Source of the DNA: Acidobacteriaceae bacterium
GTDB lineage: Bacteria; Acidobacteriota; Terriglobia; Terriglobales; Acidobacteriaceae
Direction: 5' to 3'
Length of the DNA: 18,593 bases
Assembly: GCA_030049955.1 (NCBI GenBank)
Contig: JASIJX010000389.1
Location: 1 to 18,593, forward strand
Part shown: positions 9,312-16,925 of the stretch, in pieces
Layout: each line of letters starts with the position of its first letter
How positions within the stretch are numbered: the stretch's first letter is position 1
The notes under the pieces: generated by a model
Told to the model about the DNA's origin: nothing
What the model saw: the letters and a program-made list of their open reading frames with translations, nothing else
Database searches by the model: none
Position numbers and translations under genes: made by a program

Positions 9312-11645
9312 ATGATGCGGAGTTTCAGCCTCCGATTAATTGCGGCCCTAATCATCGGGATTTCCCTGGTCTCTCTTGGCTCCTCGCGATACGAGGTGCG
9401 TGACGAAAGAGCTACGCTTCGCAGCGATCTGGAACGCAAGGCAGACCTCTTCAGCGAAAGTTTTGCCGGCAATGCCGAGTCCCTGTGGTCCGAGGGCGAT
9501 AGTGCGGGTCTGAACGATCTTGTCCGTCGCTTCGGAAATCGCAATCGCGATCATTTGCTGGGTGCGGCAATTTTTGAGACCAATGGGCAAACTGCCGCTG
9601 TTACTCCGGGATTGCACCTGCCGCTTCCCATGCCGTTACTGGCTAGCAGCATTGCTCAGAATCGTCCTGAAACCGAATACCGCCGGATTCGTCTTCGCCG
9701 GGTGTTTGTGCTGGCTGCTCCGCTGCACTCACCGGATCATAAGGTCATTGCCGGCATGGTGCTCGTGTTTGATACCGAGTACATTCAGAACGAGACTCTT
9801 CGCGTCTGGATCTGGATGTTCGTTCACATTGCGCTCCAGGTGCTCGTGATTGCCGCTATCACATTCATGATCGTTCGCTGGAGCCTGATACGGCCTATCG
9901 CACGCGTGAGCCGCTGGATTCGCGATCTGCGCACAGGCCGACAGGCGGATGCGCCGATTCCCAGCGATCTGGATATACTTTTTCCGCTGGCACGCGAAAT
10001 GGCTCCTCTGGCAACGACCATGCTTGAGGCCAGAGCCGCCGCCGAGCGCGAAGCCAGGCTGCGCAACAGCGGCGAATCTCTGTGGACTGCCGAGCGGCTC
10101 GCGGGGCACATCCGTGCAAAACTCGGCGGTAGCAATCTTTATGTGGTTTCTAACCGGGAACCGTATATCCATAGCCGCTCCGGAGACCACGTTATCGCGA
10201 CAGTCCCCGCCAGCGGGCTGGTAAGCGCGCTTGAGCCCGTGTTGTGTGCGTGCCACGGAACATGGATTGCTCATGGCAGCGGTAATGCCGATCTCGAGAC
10301 CGTCGACGCCAATGACCGCATCCAGGTTCCTCCTGATTGCCCTCAATACACGCTGCGCCGTGTGTGGCTCGGCACCGAAGAGATAAATGGCTACTATAAC
10401 GGGTTCGCCAATGAAGGTTTGTGGCCTCTCTGCCATATTGCGCATACGCGTCCTATCTTCCGCTCGGAGGATTGGGAGCACTACAAGCAGGTCAATCAGA
10501 AATTCGCAAATGCGCTGCTCGAGGAGATCGGCGATCAGAAGGACCCTGTGGTTCTCATTCAGGATTATCACTTTGCGCTGCTGTCCAAAATGATTAAGGA
10601 CCGGCTTCCTCATGCGCGGGTAGCAATCTTCTGGCATATCCCATGGCCAAATCCCGAATCGTTCGGAATTTGTCCATGGCAGAGGGAGCTGCTTAACGGC
10701 CTGCTGGGAGCCGATCTGATCGGATTTCACGTTCAGGCGCACTGCAATAATTTCCTGGATACGGTGGACCGCGTACTGGAAGCACGAATTGATTGGGAGC
10801 GCTTCTCGGTTCGCCGGAACAAGCACTGGACGTCGGTTCGCCCGTTCCCCATCAGCGTGGACTTTGGAGAGCTCTCCTCAGATGCCGAGGACAAGGAAAC
10901 GAAAAAGCGAACGCTGCTCGAGGAGCTGGGTGTTGAGGCTTCCTATCTGGCGCTGGGCGTGGATCGCCTCGATTACACAAAGGGAATCATGGAACGGTTC
11001 CGGGCCGTGGAGTTGCTTCTCGAACGATATCCGCGGTACCAGCGAAAGTTCACGCTGCTTCAGGTTGGGGCTCCCAGCCGGACTGACATCCCGCGTTACG
11101 CTGATTTCCAGGCAGAGGTGGAAACTGAAGCGTTGCGCATCAATGGACGCTTTGCGCGCGGTCGATGGCAGCCGATCTTGCTGCTGAATCATCATGAGGA
11201 TCGCTCCCGCCTACAGGATTTTTACGGTGCTGCCGACATTTGCCTGGTCACCTCCCTGCATGACGGCATGAATCTCGTCGCCAAGGAGTTCATTGCGGCT
11301 CAGCACGACGAACAGGGCGTTTTGATCCTCAGCCGTTTTACCGGCGCGGCGCGCGAACTTCGCGATGCACTGATCGTCAATCCCTACGACATCCGTTCGA
11401 CTTCCGATACCATTGCCCGCGCACTCGACATGGAGCCCTCGGAGACGGCCCAGCGAATGCGCCGAATGCGTGTCTGGATACGGGAGCACAACATCTTCTG
11501 GTGGGCTGGCGAATTGATCGGAGCATTATGCGATTTGCGCGTAAAGCAAGTCGATCAGGATCGAATGCCGCAATCGGAAGAGGTTTCTGTACCTCTGTAC
11601 GACAGAGCCTCGATCACTACTACAGAAGCACATCGATACTCCTAG
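9312..11645 (+). CDS. Sensor/HAMP-fused trehalose-6-phosphate synthase (GT20)
   Basis: The 777-aa protein joins a receptor-like N-terminus to a trehalose-6-phosphate synthase domain, which makes trehalose-6-phosphate from UDP-glucose and glucose-6-phosphate. A membrane segment (about 7-23), an extracytoplasmic domain of about 140 residues, a second membrane segment (about 164-188) and a HAMP-like helical region (about 187-245) precede the GT20 domain (about 275-745). GT20 landmarks are LYVVSNREPY, GYYNGFANEGLWPL, QDYH (417-420), WHIPWPNPESF, LLGADLIGFH, DRLDYTKG (551-558; the Arg and Lys that bind UDP/phosphate in OtsA) and HDGMNLVAKE (650-659). The usual N-terminal WFGWSG element is replaced by WIAHGSG. 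E. coli OtsA is under 500 aa and soluble. No trehalose-phosphatase domain or gene is in the window. GT20 also includes glucosylglycerol-phosphate synthases, so the acceptor is inferred. The ATG at 9312 is followed by a second ATG; the ribosome site is weak. Confidence 0.9.
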   Translation: MMRSFSLRLIAALIIGISLVSLGSSRYEVRDERATLRSDLERKADLFSESFAGNAESLWSEGDSAGLNDLVRRFGNRNRDHLLGAAIFETNGQTAAVTPGLHLPLPMPLLASSIAQNRPETEYRRIRLRRVFVLAAPLHSPDHKVIAGMVLVFDTEYIQNETLRVWIWMFVHIALQVLVIAAITFMIVRWSLIRPIARVSRWIRDLRTGRQADAPIPSDLDILFPLAREMAPLATTMLEARAAAEREARLRNSGESLWTAERLAGHIRAKLGGSNLYVVSNREPYIHSRSGDHVIATVPASGLVSALEPVLCACHGTWIAHGSGNADLETVDANDRIQVPPDCPQYTLRRVWLGTEEINGYYNGFANEGLWPLCHIAHTRPIFRSEDWEHYKQVNQKFANALLEEIGDQKDPVVLIQDYHFALLSKMIKDRLPHARVAIFWHIPWPNPESFGICPWQRELLNGLLGADLIGFHVQAHCNNFLDTVDRVLEARIDWERFSVRRNKHWTSVRPFPISVDFGELSSDAEDKETKKRTLLEELGVEASYLALGVDRLDYTKGIMERFRAVELLLERYPRYQRKFTLLQVGAPSRTDIPRYADFQAEVETEALRINGRFARGRWQPILLLNHHEDRSRLQDFYGAADICLVTSLHDGMNLVAKEFIAAQHDEQGVLILSRFTGAARELRDALIVNPYDIRSTSDTIARALDMEPSETAQRMRRMRVWIREHNIFWWAGELIGALCDLRVKQVDQDRMPQSEEVSVPLYDRASITTTEAHRYS

Positions 11646-11663
11646 CGCTATCTGCCGGGCGTA

Positions 11664-11837
11664 ATGCATCTCCAGTACGGAATGAAGCAATCTGCGGAAT
11701 TTGTATTTCGGGATTGTGATCCCGGCCCGGCGTTGCTGTTGATGCTGGATTACGAAGAGATTCCTGCGCCATTTCACCTCCAACGGATGCAGGCTCGCTC
11801 TTATCCGGAAGTGGCGCGTGACGCCGCGAGTCCATAG
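11664..11837 (+). CDS. Possible small ORF, 57 aa, unknown
   Basis: An ATG at 11664 opens a 57-codon frame ending in TAG at 11837. The product has an acidic/hydrophobic stretch (ALLLMLDYEEIPAPF) and reads more like protein than most short frames in this gap. There is no good ribosome site, it starts 18 nt after the upstream stop, and a hairpin lies within it. It could be a translated small protein, a decayed gene fragment or chance. I do not recognise it. Confidence 0.2.
   Translation: MHLQYGMKQSAEFVFRDCDPGPALLLMLDYEEIPAPFHLQRMQARSYPEVARDAASP
11709..11724 (+). terminator. Hairpin downstream of the trehalose synthase gene
   Basis: CGGGAT (11709-11714) and ATCCCG (11719-11724) pair perfectly around TGTG, 63 nt after the stop codon. 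It is GC-rich but followed by GCCCGG rather than a T-tract, so it is at best a non-canonical terminator or mRNA 3'-end stabiliser. Confidence 0.28.
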
Positions 11838-11863
11838 GGCGCCATCGGGAGGGCGCCATCGGG
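11836..11863. repeat. Perfect 14-bp tandem duplication
   Basis: AGGGCGCCATCGGG occurs twice back to back (11836-11849 and 11850-11863). It looks like a replication-slippage duplication. It lies outside any called gene, apart from two bases of the doubtful small ORF. Confidence 0.8.
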
Positions 11864-12104
11864 CGGATTCCGAACGCGCGTAGAGCCCTGACTAACCCTG
11901 CATTGAGAATCGCGTCTAATTCAACGCCAGGAGCGAGCAATCTCGTGTCAAGATGATGCGACGGATATCCCCAGCCAATCTCAAGCCGGGGCCAGCCGTC
12001 ACCGGGCTCGCCACCGCCGAGTGCACCGCCCGCGGGAGTTGATGGCATAGGCGTGCGGCCCCGATGTTTCCTCACAAGTCTGGCAATTACTATTCATTCT
12101 TCCT

Positions 12105-12112
12105 AGGGAGAG
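12105..12112 (+). promoter_or_regulatory. Ribosome binding site that decides the radical SAM start
   Basis: AGGGAGAG ends 5 nt before the TTG at 12118. The upstream in-frame ATG at 12064 has no such site, which favours TTG as the true start. Confidence 0.55.
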
Positions 12113-12117
12113 ACCGC

Positions 12118-13167
12118 TTGGAGAAGAGTCATATTCTCAAGTCCTGGGGAAAGATTCTGCTGGGGCACACCCCCATGCTGTCGATTGAAGTCACTCGCGA
12201 ATGCCCGCTGCGCTGCCCGGGCTGCTATGCCTACGGCGCCGCCCACCTGGGCGGCAAAGTGACGTTGCGTGAGCTGAGCGATCTCCGTGGCGACGATCTG
12301 GTGCGCGGAGTCATTGAAATCGTCAAGCGTCACAAGCCACTGCATGTTACTCTCGTGGGCGGCGAGCCGATGGTGCGACATCGCGAGTTGAGCCGCATCC
12401 TTCCCGAACTTGCACGCCGAGGCATCTTTTCTATGGTGGTCACGAGCGGGGTATTGCCAATTCCCGCGCCATGGATGGATCTGCCTCGTTGCACCGTCGC
12501 TGTCTCCATCGACGGGCTGCCCGAGCACCATGATGTGCGCCGCCATCCGGCCACCTACGAGCGTGTTCTGCAGAACATCGCCGGCCGCATCGTCAACGTG
12601 CATTGGACGATTACGGCGCAGATGCTAAACCGGCCTGGCTATCTGCAGGAATATGCGCAATTCTGGAGCTCTCGCCCGGAGGTTCGTCACATCTGGGTCA
12701 GCTTCTACTCGCCGCAGCGCAGCGAGGAGAGCGCCGAGCGTCTCTCTGCGGAGATGCGTATCTTCGCTGCACGCGAACTGGCGCGCCTGCACACGTTGTA
12801 TCCCAAACTGCTCGCTTCAGCGGGCTACACTCACGCGCTCCTTCATCCTCCGGCCTCGCCGCGCCAATGTACTTTCTCACGGCTCTCAAAGAACTACTCT
12901 GCTGACCTGCGAACGCACGTTGAGCCCTGCGTCTTTGGTGGCACTCCGGAGTGCTCGCAATGCGGTTGCTCGGCCAGCGCGGCGGCGCACTGGATCAGCG
13001 ACCGCAGCGTTGCCGGACCGCTCAAGGCCAAGCACGTACTGCGCGCTTCGATGGCGGTTGGCTCAGTGATGGCGCGGTTGCAGCGCATGGCCATTCCCGC
13101 GTGGCGAGAGCGCGAGGATAGTCAGACTTCACATCGTTCGCGTTTGGTGCAGATTTCCACTGATTGA
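12118..13167 (+). CDS. Radical SAM protein with cysteine-rich (SPASM-like) C-terminus
   Basis: The 349-aa protein has the radical SAM [4Fe-4S] signature CPLRCPGC (C29, C33, C36), followed by the SAM-binding GGEP (81-84) and a SIDGL strand (130-134), as in the TIM-barrel core. The C-terminal region carries more cysteines (C251, C271, C279, C282, C284 in HVEPCVFGGTPECSQCGC), a spacing that suggests an auxiliary Fe-S cluster of the SPASM or twitch kind. The last 50 residues are basic. A TTG start at 12118 with a good AGGGAG site gives about 20 residues before the core; an ATG at 12064 would add 18 more. SPASM proteins often mature peptides or enzymes, but no obvious precursor peptide is adjacent. 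It is not HpnH-like at the N-terminus. It lies 164 nt before the DUF488 gene and about 1 kb before hypC; the substrate is unknown. Confidence 0.85.
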   Translation: MEKSHILKSWGKILLGHTPMLSIEVTRECPLRCPGCYAYGAAHLGGKVTLRELSDLRGDDLVRGVIEIVKRHKPLHVTLVGGEPMVRHRELSRILPELARRGIFSMVVTSGVLPIPAPWMDLPRCTVAVSIDGLPEHHDVRRHPATYERVLQNIAGRIVNVHWTITAQMLNRPGYLQEYAQFWSSRPEVRHIWVSFYSPQRSEESAERLSAEMRIFAARELARLHTLYPKLLASAGYTHALLHPPASPRQCTFSRLSKNYSADLRTHVEPCVFGGTPECSQCGCSASAAAHWISDRSVAGPLKAKHVLRASMAVGSVMARLQRMAIPAWREREDSQTSHRSRLVQISTD

Positions 13168-13205
13168 CTCACTGAGCTTCCTGCACCAGATTTTTCTATC
13201 CCTGA

Positions 13206-13295
13206 ATGACCGAACGGCAACGACTTCCGAATCTGTTTGAGGAGCTTGCCGAAAGGCCATTCGAGCCGGTCGAAGGCGCCAACGTAGCTTGGTGA
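13206..13295 (+). CDS. Possible 29-aa microprotein ORF
   Basis: ATG 13206 to TGA 13295 encodes a short acidic product beginning MTERQRLPNLFEELAERPF. The composition is protein-like and helix-prone, and it fills most of the gap between the radical SAM and DUF488 genes. There is no clear Shine-Dalgarno site. It could be a peptide linked to the radical SAM gene, the start of a decayed gene, or chance. Confidence 0.2.
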   Translation: MTERQRLPNLFEELAERPFEPVEGANVAW

Positions 13296-13331
13296 AAACC
13301 GGCAAAGCTGTGGTGCGCATCTGGTACAAAG

Positions 13332-13943
13332 ATGCACATGCACGATCTTCATCCAGCCACGATATGGACGGTGGGGCACTCCACCCGGCCGGTGAGCGAC
13401 TTTATCGCACTCCTTCAGGCTCACGACATTCGGCAACTCGTTGACGTGCGCACCATCCCGCGTTCCCGGCACAATCCGCAATTCGCTCAGGACCAGCTTC
13501 AGGCTTCCCTGCGCCACGCCGGCATTCATTACCTGCACATGCCGGCTCTTGGCGGACTGCGTCACACGCGGCGCGATTCCGTAAATACCGCTTGGCGCAA
13601 TGCGAGCTTTCGCGGCTATGCCGATTACATGCAAACCCCCGAATTTGAAGAGGCGCTCGGCGAGTTGATTCGCATTGCGCACGACCAGCCGACAGCCATC
13701 ATGTGTGCCGAAGCCGTGCCCTGGCGCTGTCACCGTTCCTTGATCGCCGATGCATTGCTCGTTCGGGGAATCAACGCGGAGGAAATTGCGAGCCAGACCA
13801 GCGCTCGCCCTCATACCCTAACCCCCTGGGCCCGCGTGAAGGGGCAGAAAATCACCTATCCCGCTGAGGCAGCCGTCGAAAGCGCAGCTCCGCCTGCTGG
13901 TGCGCGCCGGCCTTCTGGTCGGAAGTGGCGCGCCGCTCGGTAA
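13332..13943 (+). CDS. DUF488 family protein
   Basis: The 203-aa product shows the DUF488 (PF04343) pattern: IWTVGHSTRP (11-20), LVDVRTIPRSR (36-46), a central YLHMPALGG segment (67-75), and the paired cysteine motif CAE (125-127) with CHR (133-135). The family is widespread and has no settled function; the conserved Cys/His/Arg residues suggest a catalytic or nucleic-acid-related role, but that is inference. The last 35 residues are Ala/Pro/Arg-rich and probably disordered, longer than the core needs. ATG codons at 13332 and 13338 are both possible starts and neither has a strong ribosome site. It sits between the radical SAM gene and the hyp operon, on the same strand, with a 214-nt gap before hypC, so it is probably not cotranscribed with hyp. 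Confidence 0.85.
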   Translation: MHMHDLHPATIWTVGHSTRPVSDFIALLQAHDIRQLVDVRTIPRSRHNPQFAQDQLQASLRHAGIHYLHMPALGGLRHTRRDSVNTAWRNASFRGYADYMQTPEFEEALGELIRIAHDQPTAIMCAEAVPWRCHRSLIADALLVRGINAEEIASQTSARPHTLTPWARVKGQKITYPAEAAVESAAPPAGARRPSGRKWRAAR

Positions 13944-14062
13944 GACGCCGGCGAAATCGACTATTGCCAGCTCCTTGCCCGTTCTGCCCATTTCCGCTTT
14001 GCGAAATTTCTGCAAGTTTCTTTTATCCTCCGAGCCCTTTTCCGCATCGAAGCTGTCCGTAG

Positions 14063-14094
14063 TTGTACCCACGACCTTAGTTCGGCGCTAGAAT
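14063..14094 (+). promoter_or_regulatory. Possible sigma70-type promoter for the hyp genes
   Basis: TAGAAT (14089-14094) matches the -10 consensus in five of six positions and lies 63 nt before hypC. The nearest -35-like box, TTGTAC (14063-14068), is poor and spaced 20 nt away. The rest of the 13944-14157 gap shows a GAAATTTC palindrome but no other clear signal. Confidence 0.25.
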
Positions 14095-14157
14095 GTTGAG
14101 TGGCTGATCCATTTAGGAATCAGCGCCGCCTCTTTCTTGACCTGAAGGAGGTTCCAC

Positions 14158-14484
14158 ATGTGCCTGGCCATTCCCGGTAAGGTGATCGAGACGTTTGTCC
14201 GAGGTGGGATGCAAATGGGCCGCGTGCAGTTTGGCGGAGTCACGCGCGAGGCCTGTCTGGAGTACGTTCCCGAAACCAAAGTCGGTGAATACGTACTGGT
14301 CCACGTCGGTTTCGCCATCAGTTGCGTGGATGAGCAGGAGGCGCAGCGCACCTACAAGGCCCTCGAGGAACTGGGCCAACTCACTGAACTCGACGTCCCG
14401 GAGGTTGGGGATCCGGTTGGGGATCCGGTTAAGGATCCAGTTAAAGTCCACGCGCAAACTGAGCGCAAGGGAGGTCTTGCGTGA
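14158..14484 (+). CDS. hypC: Hydrogenase maturation chaperone HypC/HupF with repeat tail
   Basis: HypC carries the Fe(CN)2CO unit with HypD and delivers it to the hydrogenase large subunit. The N-terminus MCLAIPGKV is diagnostic, with the essential Cys2. The HypC OB-like fold continues through [18 protein letters not shown]. HypC is usually 75-95 aa; this one is 108 aa because of a C-terminal tail containing [15 protein letters not shown], encoded by a 12-bp tandem repeat. A strong ribosome site, AAGGAGG (14145-14151), sits 6 nt before the ATG. The stop overlaps the GTG start of hypD by 4 nt. The presence of hypC-D-E beside a [NiFe] hydrogenase supports HypC rather than the paralogue HybG. 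Confidence 0.96.
   Translation: MCLAIPGKVIETFVRGGMQMGRVQFGGVTREACLEYVPETKVGEYVLVHVGFAISCVDEQEAQRTYKALEELGQLTELDVPEVGDPVGDPVKDPVKVHAQTERKGGLA
14404..14439 (+). repeat. In-frame 12-bp tandem repeat in hypC
   Basis: Two identical units GTTGGGGATCCG (14404-14415, 14416-14427) are followed by a third with three changes (14428-14439, GTTAAGGATCCA) and a partial GTTAA. The 12-bp period keeps frame, giving [14 protein letters not shown]. Copy number could vary between strains without frameshift. Confidence 0.9.
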
Positions 14485-15605
14485 AGTATCTCGACGAGTA
14501 TCGCGACGAGAAGATTGCGGCCCGGTTGGTGGAGGAGATTCGCCGGATCCAGACGCGGCCGTGGGTCATCATGGAGGTCTGCGGAGGCCAGACCCACTCG
14601 ATTGTGAAAAACGGCATAGACCGGCTGCTACCAGAAGGCATTGAGCTGGTGCACGGACCAGGTTGCCCGGTGTGCGTTACGCCGCTGGAGATGATTGACA
14701 AGGCGCACGCCATCGCGCGCCAGCCAGACGTTATCTTCTGCTCCTTCGGCGATATGCTGCGCGTGCCGGGATCGAATGGCGATCTGTTCACGATCAAGTC
14801 AGAAGGCGGCGATGTACGCGTTGTCTATTCTCCGATTGACTGCCTCAAGATCGGGCGCGCCAATCCCGATAAACAGGTGGTTTTCTTCGCCATTGGATTC
14901 GAGACCACTGCGCCAGCCAATGCGATGCTTGCATGGCAAGCCCGGGAGCAAGGCCTGCGCAACGTATCGCTGCTGGTGTCACACGTGCTGGTGCCGCCGG
15001 CTATCGAGGCCATTCTTTCCTCACCGCAGAATCGCGTGCAGGGATTTCTTGGGCCCGGGCACGTGTGCGCGGTTGTGGGCTACAACGAGTACGAGCCGCT
15101 GGCGGCGCGATTTCATGTGCCGATCGTCATCACCGGATTTGAGCCCCTGGATATCCTGGAGGGAATCCGGATGGTTGTCGAGCAACTGGAACTGGGTCGA
15201 GCGGAGGTCGAGAACCAATATTCGCGCGTGCTCGGGCGGGAGGGAAACCTTGCCGCGCAGCAACTGGTTGCGAAGGTTTTTGAAATCGGTGACCGGAAAT
15301 GGCGCGGGGTTGGCGAGATTCCCGAGAGCGGTTACCGTCTGCGTGACGAATTTGCGGCCTTCGACGGTGAGCGCATCTTCGATGTGGCGGCCATTGATAC
15401 AAAGGAGCCGTCGATCTGCATCTCGGGGCAGATCCTGCAGGGCATAAAAAAGCCGCACGACTGCCCGGCATTCGGAACCTTGTGCACGCCGCAGCATCCG
15501 CTTGGGGCGACCATGGTTTCTGCCGAGGGCGCCTGCGCAGCGTATTACGCATACGGGCGCCATCTCGACGATTCGGCACTGGTCACATTGGGAGGGCCCG
15601 CATGA
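14481..15605 (+). CDS. hypD: Hydrogenase maturation factor HypD
   Basis: HypD is the Fe-S scaffold on which the iron with two cyanides and one CO is assembled together with HypC and HypE. The 374-aa length is typical. Conserved motifs are CGGQTHS (C34, H39), GPGCPVC (C62, C65), [10 protein letters not shown] (136-145), GFLGPGHV and GFEPLDIL. C-terminal cysteines C313, C328, C335 and C352 (in [15 protein letters not shown] and EGACAAYY) include the likely [4Fe-4S] ligands; which four bind is not resolved by eye. Translation begins at GTG 14481, overlapping the hypC stop by 4 nt, with GGGAGG upstream. The stop overlaps hypE as ATGA. Identity is secure. Confidence 0.97.
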   Translation: MKYLDEYRDEKIAARLVEEIRRIQTRPWVIMEVCGGQTHSIVKNGIDRLLPEGIELVHGPGCPVCVTPLEMIDKAHAIARQPDVIFCSFGDMLRVPGSNGDLFTIKSEGGDVRVVYSPIDCLKIGRANPDKQVVFFAIGFETTAPANAMLAWQAREQGLRNVSLLVSHVLVPPAIEAILSSPQNRVQGFLGPGHVCAVVGYNEYEPLAARFHVPIVITGFEPLDILEGIRMVVEQLELGRAEVENQYSRVLGREGNLAAQQLVAKVFEIGDRKWRGVGEIPESGYRLRDEFAAFDGERIFDVAAIDTKEPSICISGQILQGIKKPHDCPAFGTLCTPQHPLGATMVSAEGACAAYYAYGRHLDDSALVTLGGPA

Positions 15606-16705
15606 CGCCCAGCCAAATGGCGGAGAAGGAGGATCGGCAAAAGAATGCCAGCTTCGGCGAATGTCCGCTGCCCATCTTCGAACACAAAAATATAGTGCTG
15701 GGCCATGGGAGCGGGGGGAAACTGACGGCCGAGCTGATCGATAAAGTGTTTTTGAGCCGCTTTCGCAATCCGGCGCTCGAGCGCATGGACGACCAGGCGC
15801 AACTAGAGATCGGCGGCGCGCGTCTGGCCTTTACCACGGATTCCTTCGTGGTTACGCCGATCTTCTTTCCCGGCGGCGACATCGGCGCGCTGGCGGTGAA
15901 CGGAACGGTGAACGACCTTGCCATGGGCGGAGCGAAGCCGTTGTATCTTTCGGCTGCGTTCATCCTGGAAGAAGGGCTGGCGTCTACAGAACTCGAGCGC
16001 GTAGCCGATTCAATGCAGCTTGCGGCAGCCGGCGCTGGCGTGCAACTGGTTACCGGCGACACCAAAGTGGTGAACCGCGGCAAGGGCGATAAGGTCTTTA
16101 TCACCACCACGGGCATCGGGCTGATCGACCGTGAGACGCGGCTCTCTGCCGATCGGGCCCGCCCTGGCGACAAAATCCTGCTGAGCGGGAGCATCGGCGA
16201 TCACGGGATTACGATTCTCTCTGCACGCGAGGATCTGGATTTTGAATGCGCGCTCGAAAGCGACTGCGCGGCGCTGAACGGGCTGGTGAGCGAGATGCTG
16301 GACGAGGCCGAACTCGCGGGCGATCTCCATGGCATTCGATGCATGCGCGACCCCACACGCGGCGGCGTGGCCACCACGCTGAACGAGATTGCGCGCCGGT
16401 CGCAGGTGGGTATGTTGCTGGAGGAGCAGGCGATCCTGGTGCGGGAGAGCGTGAGCGGCGCTTGCGAGATGCTGGGTCTCGACCCGTTGTATGTGGCCAA
16501 TGAGGGCAAACTTGTCGCCATCGTGGCGCCGGAGTTGGCTGGCCGCGTGCTTGACCGCATGCGGCAGCATCCGCTGGGGCGCGAGGCAGCGATCGTGGGC
16601 GAAGTCACGACCCAGCACCCGCGCATGGTGTTGGCTCGCACCGCCATCGGCGGCACGCGAGTTCTCGATCTACTTTTTGGTGAGCAGTTACCAAGAATCT
16701 GCTGA
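15602..16705 (+). CDS. hypE: Hydrogenase maturation factor HypE (thiocyanate-forming)
   Basis: HypE dehydrates the carbamoyl group received from HypF to a C-terminal cysteine thiocyanate, the source of the CN ligands. The protein is 367 aa and ends in PRIC, the diagnostic C-terminus with the acceptor Cys367. The PurM-like ATPase signatures are GHGSGGKLT near residue 40, [32 protein letters not shown] and [16 protein letters not shown]. The start ATG 15602 overlaps the hypD stop and has GGAGGG 5 nt upstream. The N-terminal 20 residues before the core are a slight extension. HypF, HypA and HypB, needed for carbamoyl transfer and nickel insertion, are not in the window; they may lie beyond the hydrogenase genes. 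A 220-nt gap follows, so the structural genes may have their own promoter. Confidence 0.97.
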   Translation: MTPSQMAEKEDRQKNASFGECPLPIFEHKNIVLGHGSGGKLTAELIDKVFLSRFRNPALERMDDQAQLEIGGARLAFTTDSFVVTPIFFPGGDIGALAVNGTVNDLAMGGAKPLYLSAAFILEEGLASTELERVADSMQLAAAGAGVQLVTGDTKVVNRGKGDKVFITTTGIGLIDRETRLSADRARPGDKILLSGSIGDHGITILSAREDLDFECALESDCAALNGLVSEMLDEAELAGDLHGIRCMRDPTRGGVATTLNEIARRSQVGMLLEEQAILVRESVSGACEMLGLDPLYVANEGKLVAIVAPELAGRVLDRMRQHPLGREAAIVGEVTTQHPRMVLARTAIGGTRVLDLLFGEQLPRIC

Positions 16706-16910
16706 AAGCTCCTGCCAGAATTTGCTTGGTTGGGTAAGAAATCCACAGGCCGGCCGGGAATGACGGGCATCTGCGGCGCAAGTCGCAGGCATCACATCGT
16801 TCGGCAGAGTGCGCCATCCAAAAAAAACCGGGAAAGCAGAGTTCCTTCAATAATGTAGTTACGCGGCTCCAGCTCTTCTGCCGCGCTTGAACAATTCACC
16901 ATCCACGACT

Positions 16911-16918
16911 GAGAGGGA
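16911..16918 (+). promoter_or_regulatory. Ribosome binding site that decides the hydrogenase small-subunit start
   Basis: GAGAGGGA lies 7 nt before ATG 16926. An in-frame TTG at 16887 would precede this site and lacks one of its own, so ATG 16926 is preferred. Confidence 0.6.
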
Positions 16919-16925
16919 AGACGCT

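Larger units (their letters stand above)
11646..12117. other. Intergenic region, mostly without recognisable genes
   Basis: This 472-nt gap holds a hairpin (11709-11724), a possible 57-codon ORF (11664-11837), a 14-bp tandem duplication (11836-11863) and the ribosome site of the next gene. A 151-codon minus-strand frame (11620-12075) spans the gap and runs into the trehalose synthase gene; its product is Pro/Arg-rich without motifs, so I do not call it. No RNA gene or mobile element is visible. Confidence 0.55.

Noticed and set aside
9729..10826. 365-codon minus-strand frame opposite the trehalose synthase
   Set aside because: It is antisense to conserved GT20 and sensor regions and its product shows no family motif.
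11620..12075. 151-codon minus-strand frame in the gap before the radical SAM gene
   Set aside because: Low-complexity Pro/Gly/Arg composition, no ribosome site, and it overlaps the 3' end of the trehalose synthase gene; no motif supports it.
12064..12117. ATG 12064 as start of the radical SAM protein
   Set aside because: No ribosome site precedes it, whereas TTG 12118 has AGGGAGAG at ideal spacing; kept only as an alternative.
13122..13814. 230-codon minus-strand frame opposite the DUF488 gene
   Set aside because: It mirrors the DUF488 coding sequence and its product has no recognisable domain.
16605..16850. 81-codon minus-strand frame with several cysteines after hypE
   Set aside because: Half of it is antisense to the conserved HypE C-terminus, and the cysteine spacing matches no metal-binding family I know.
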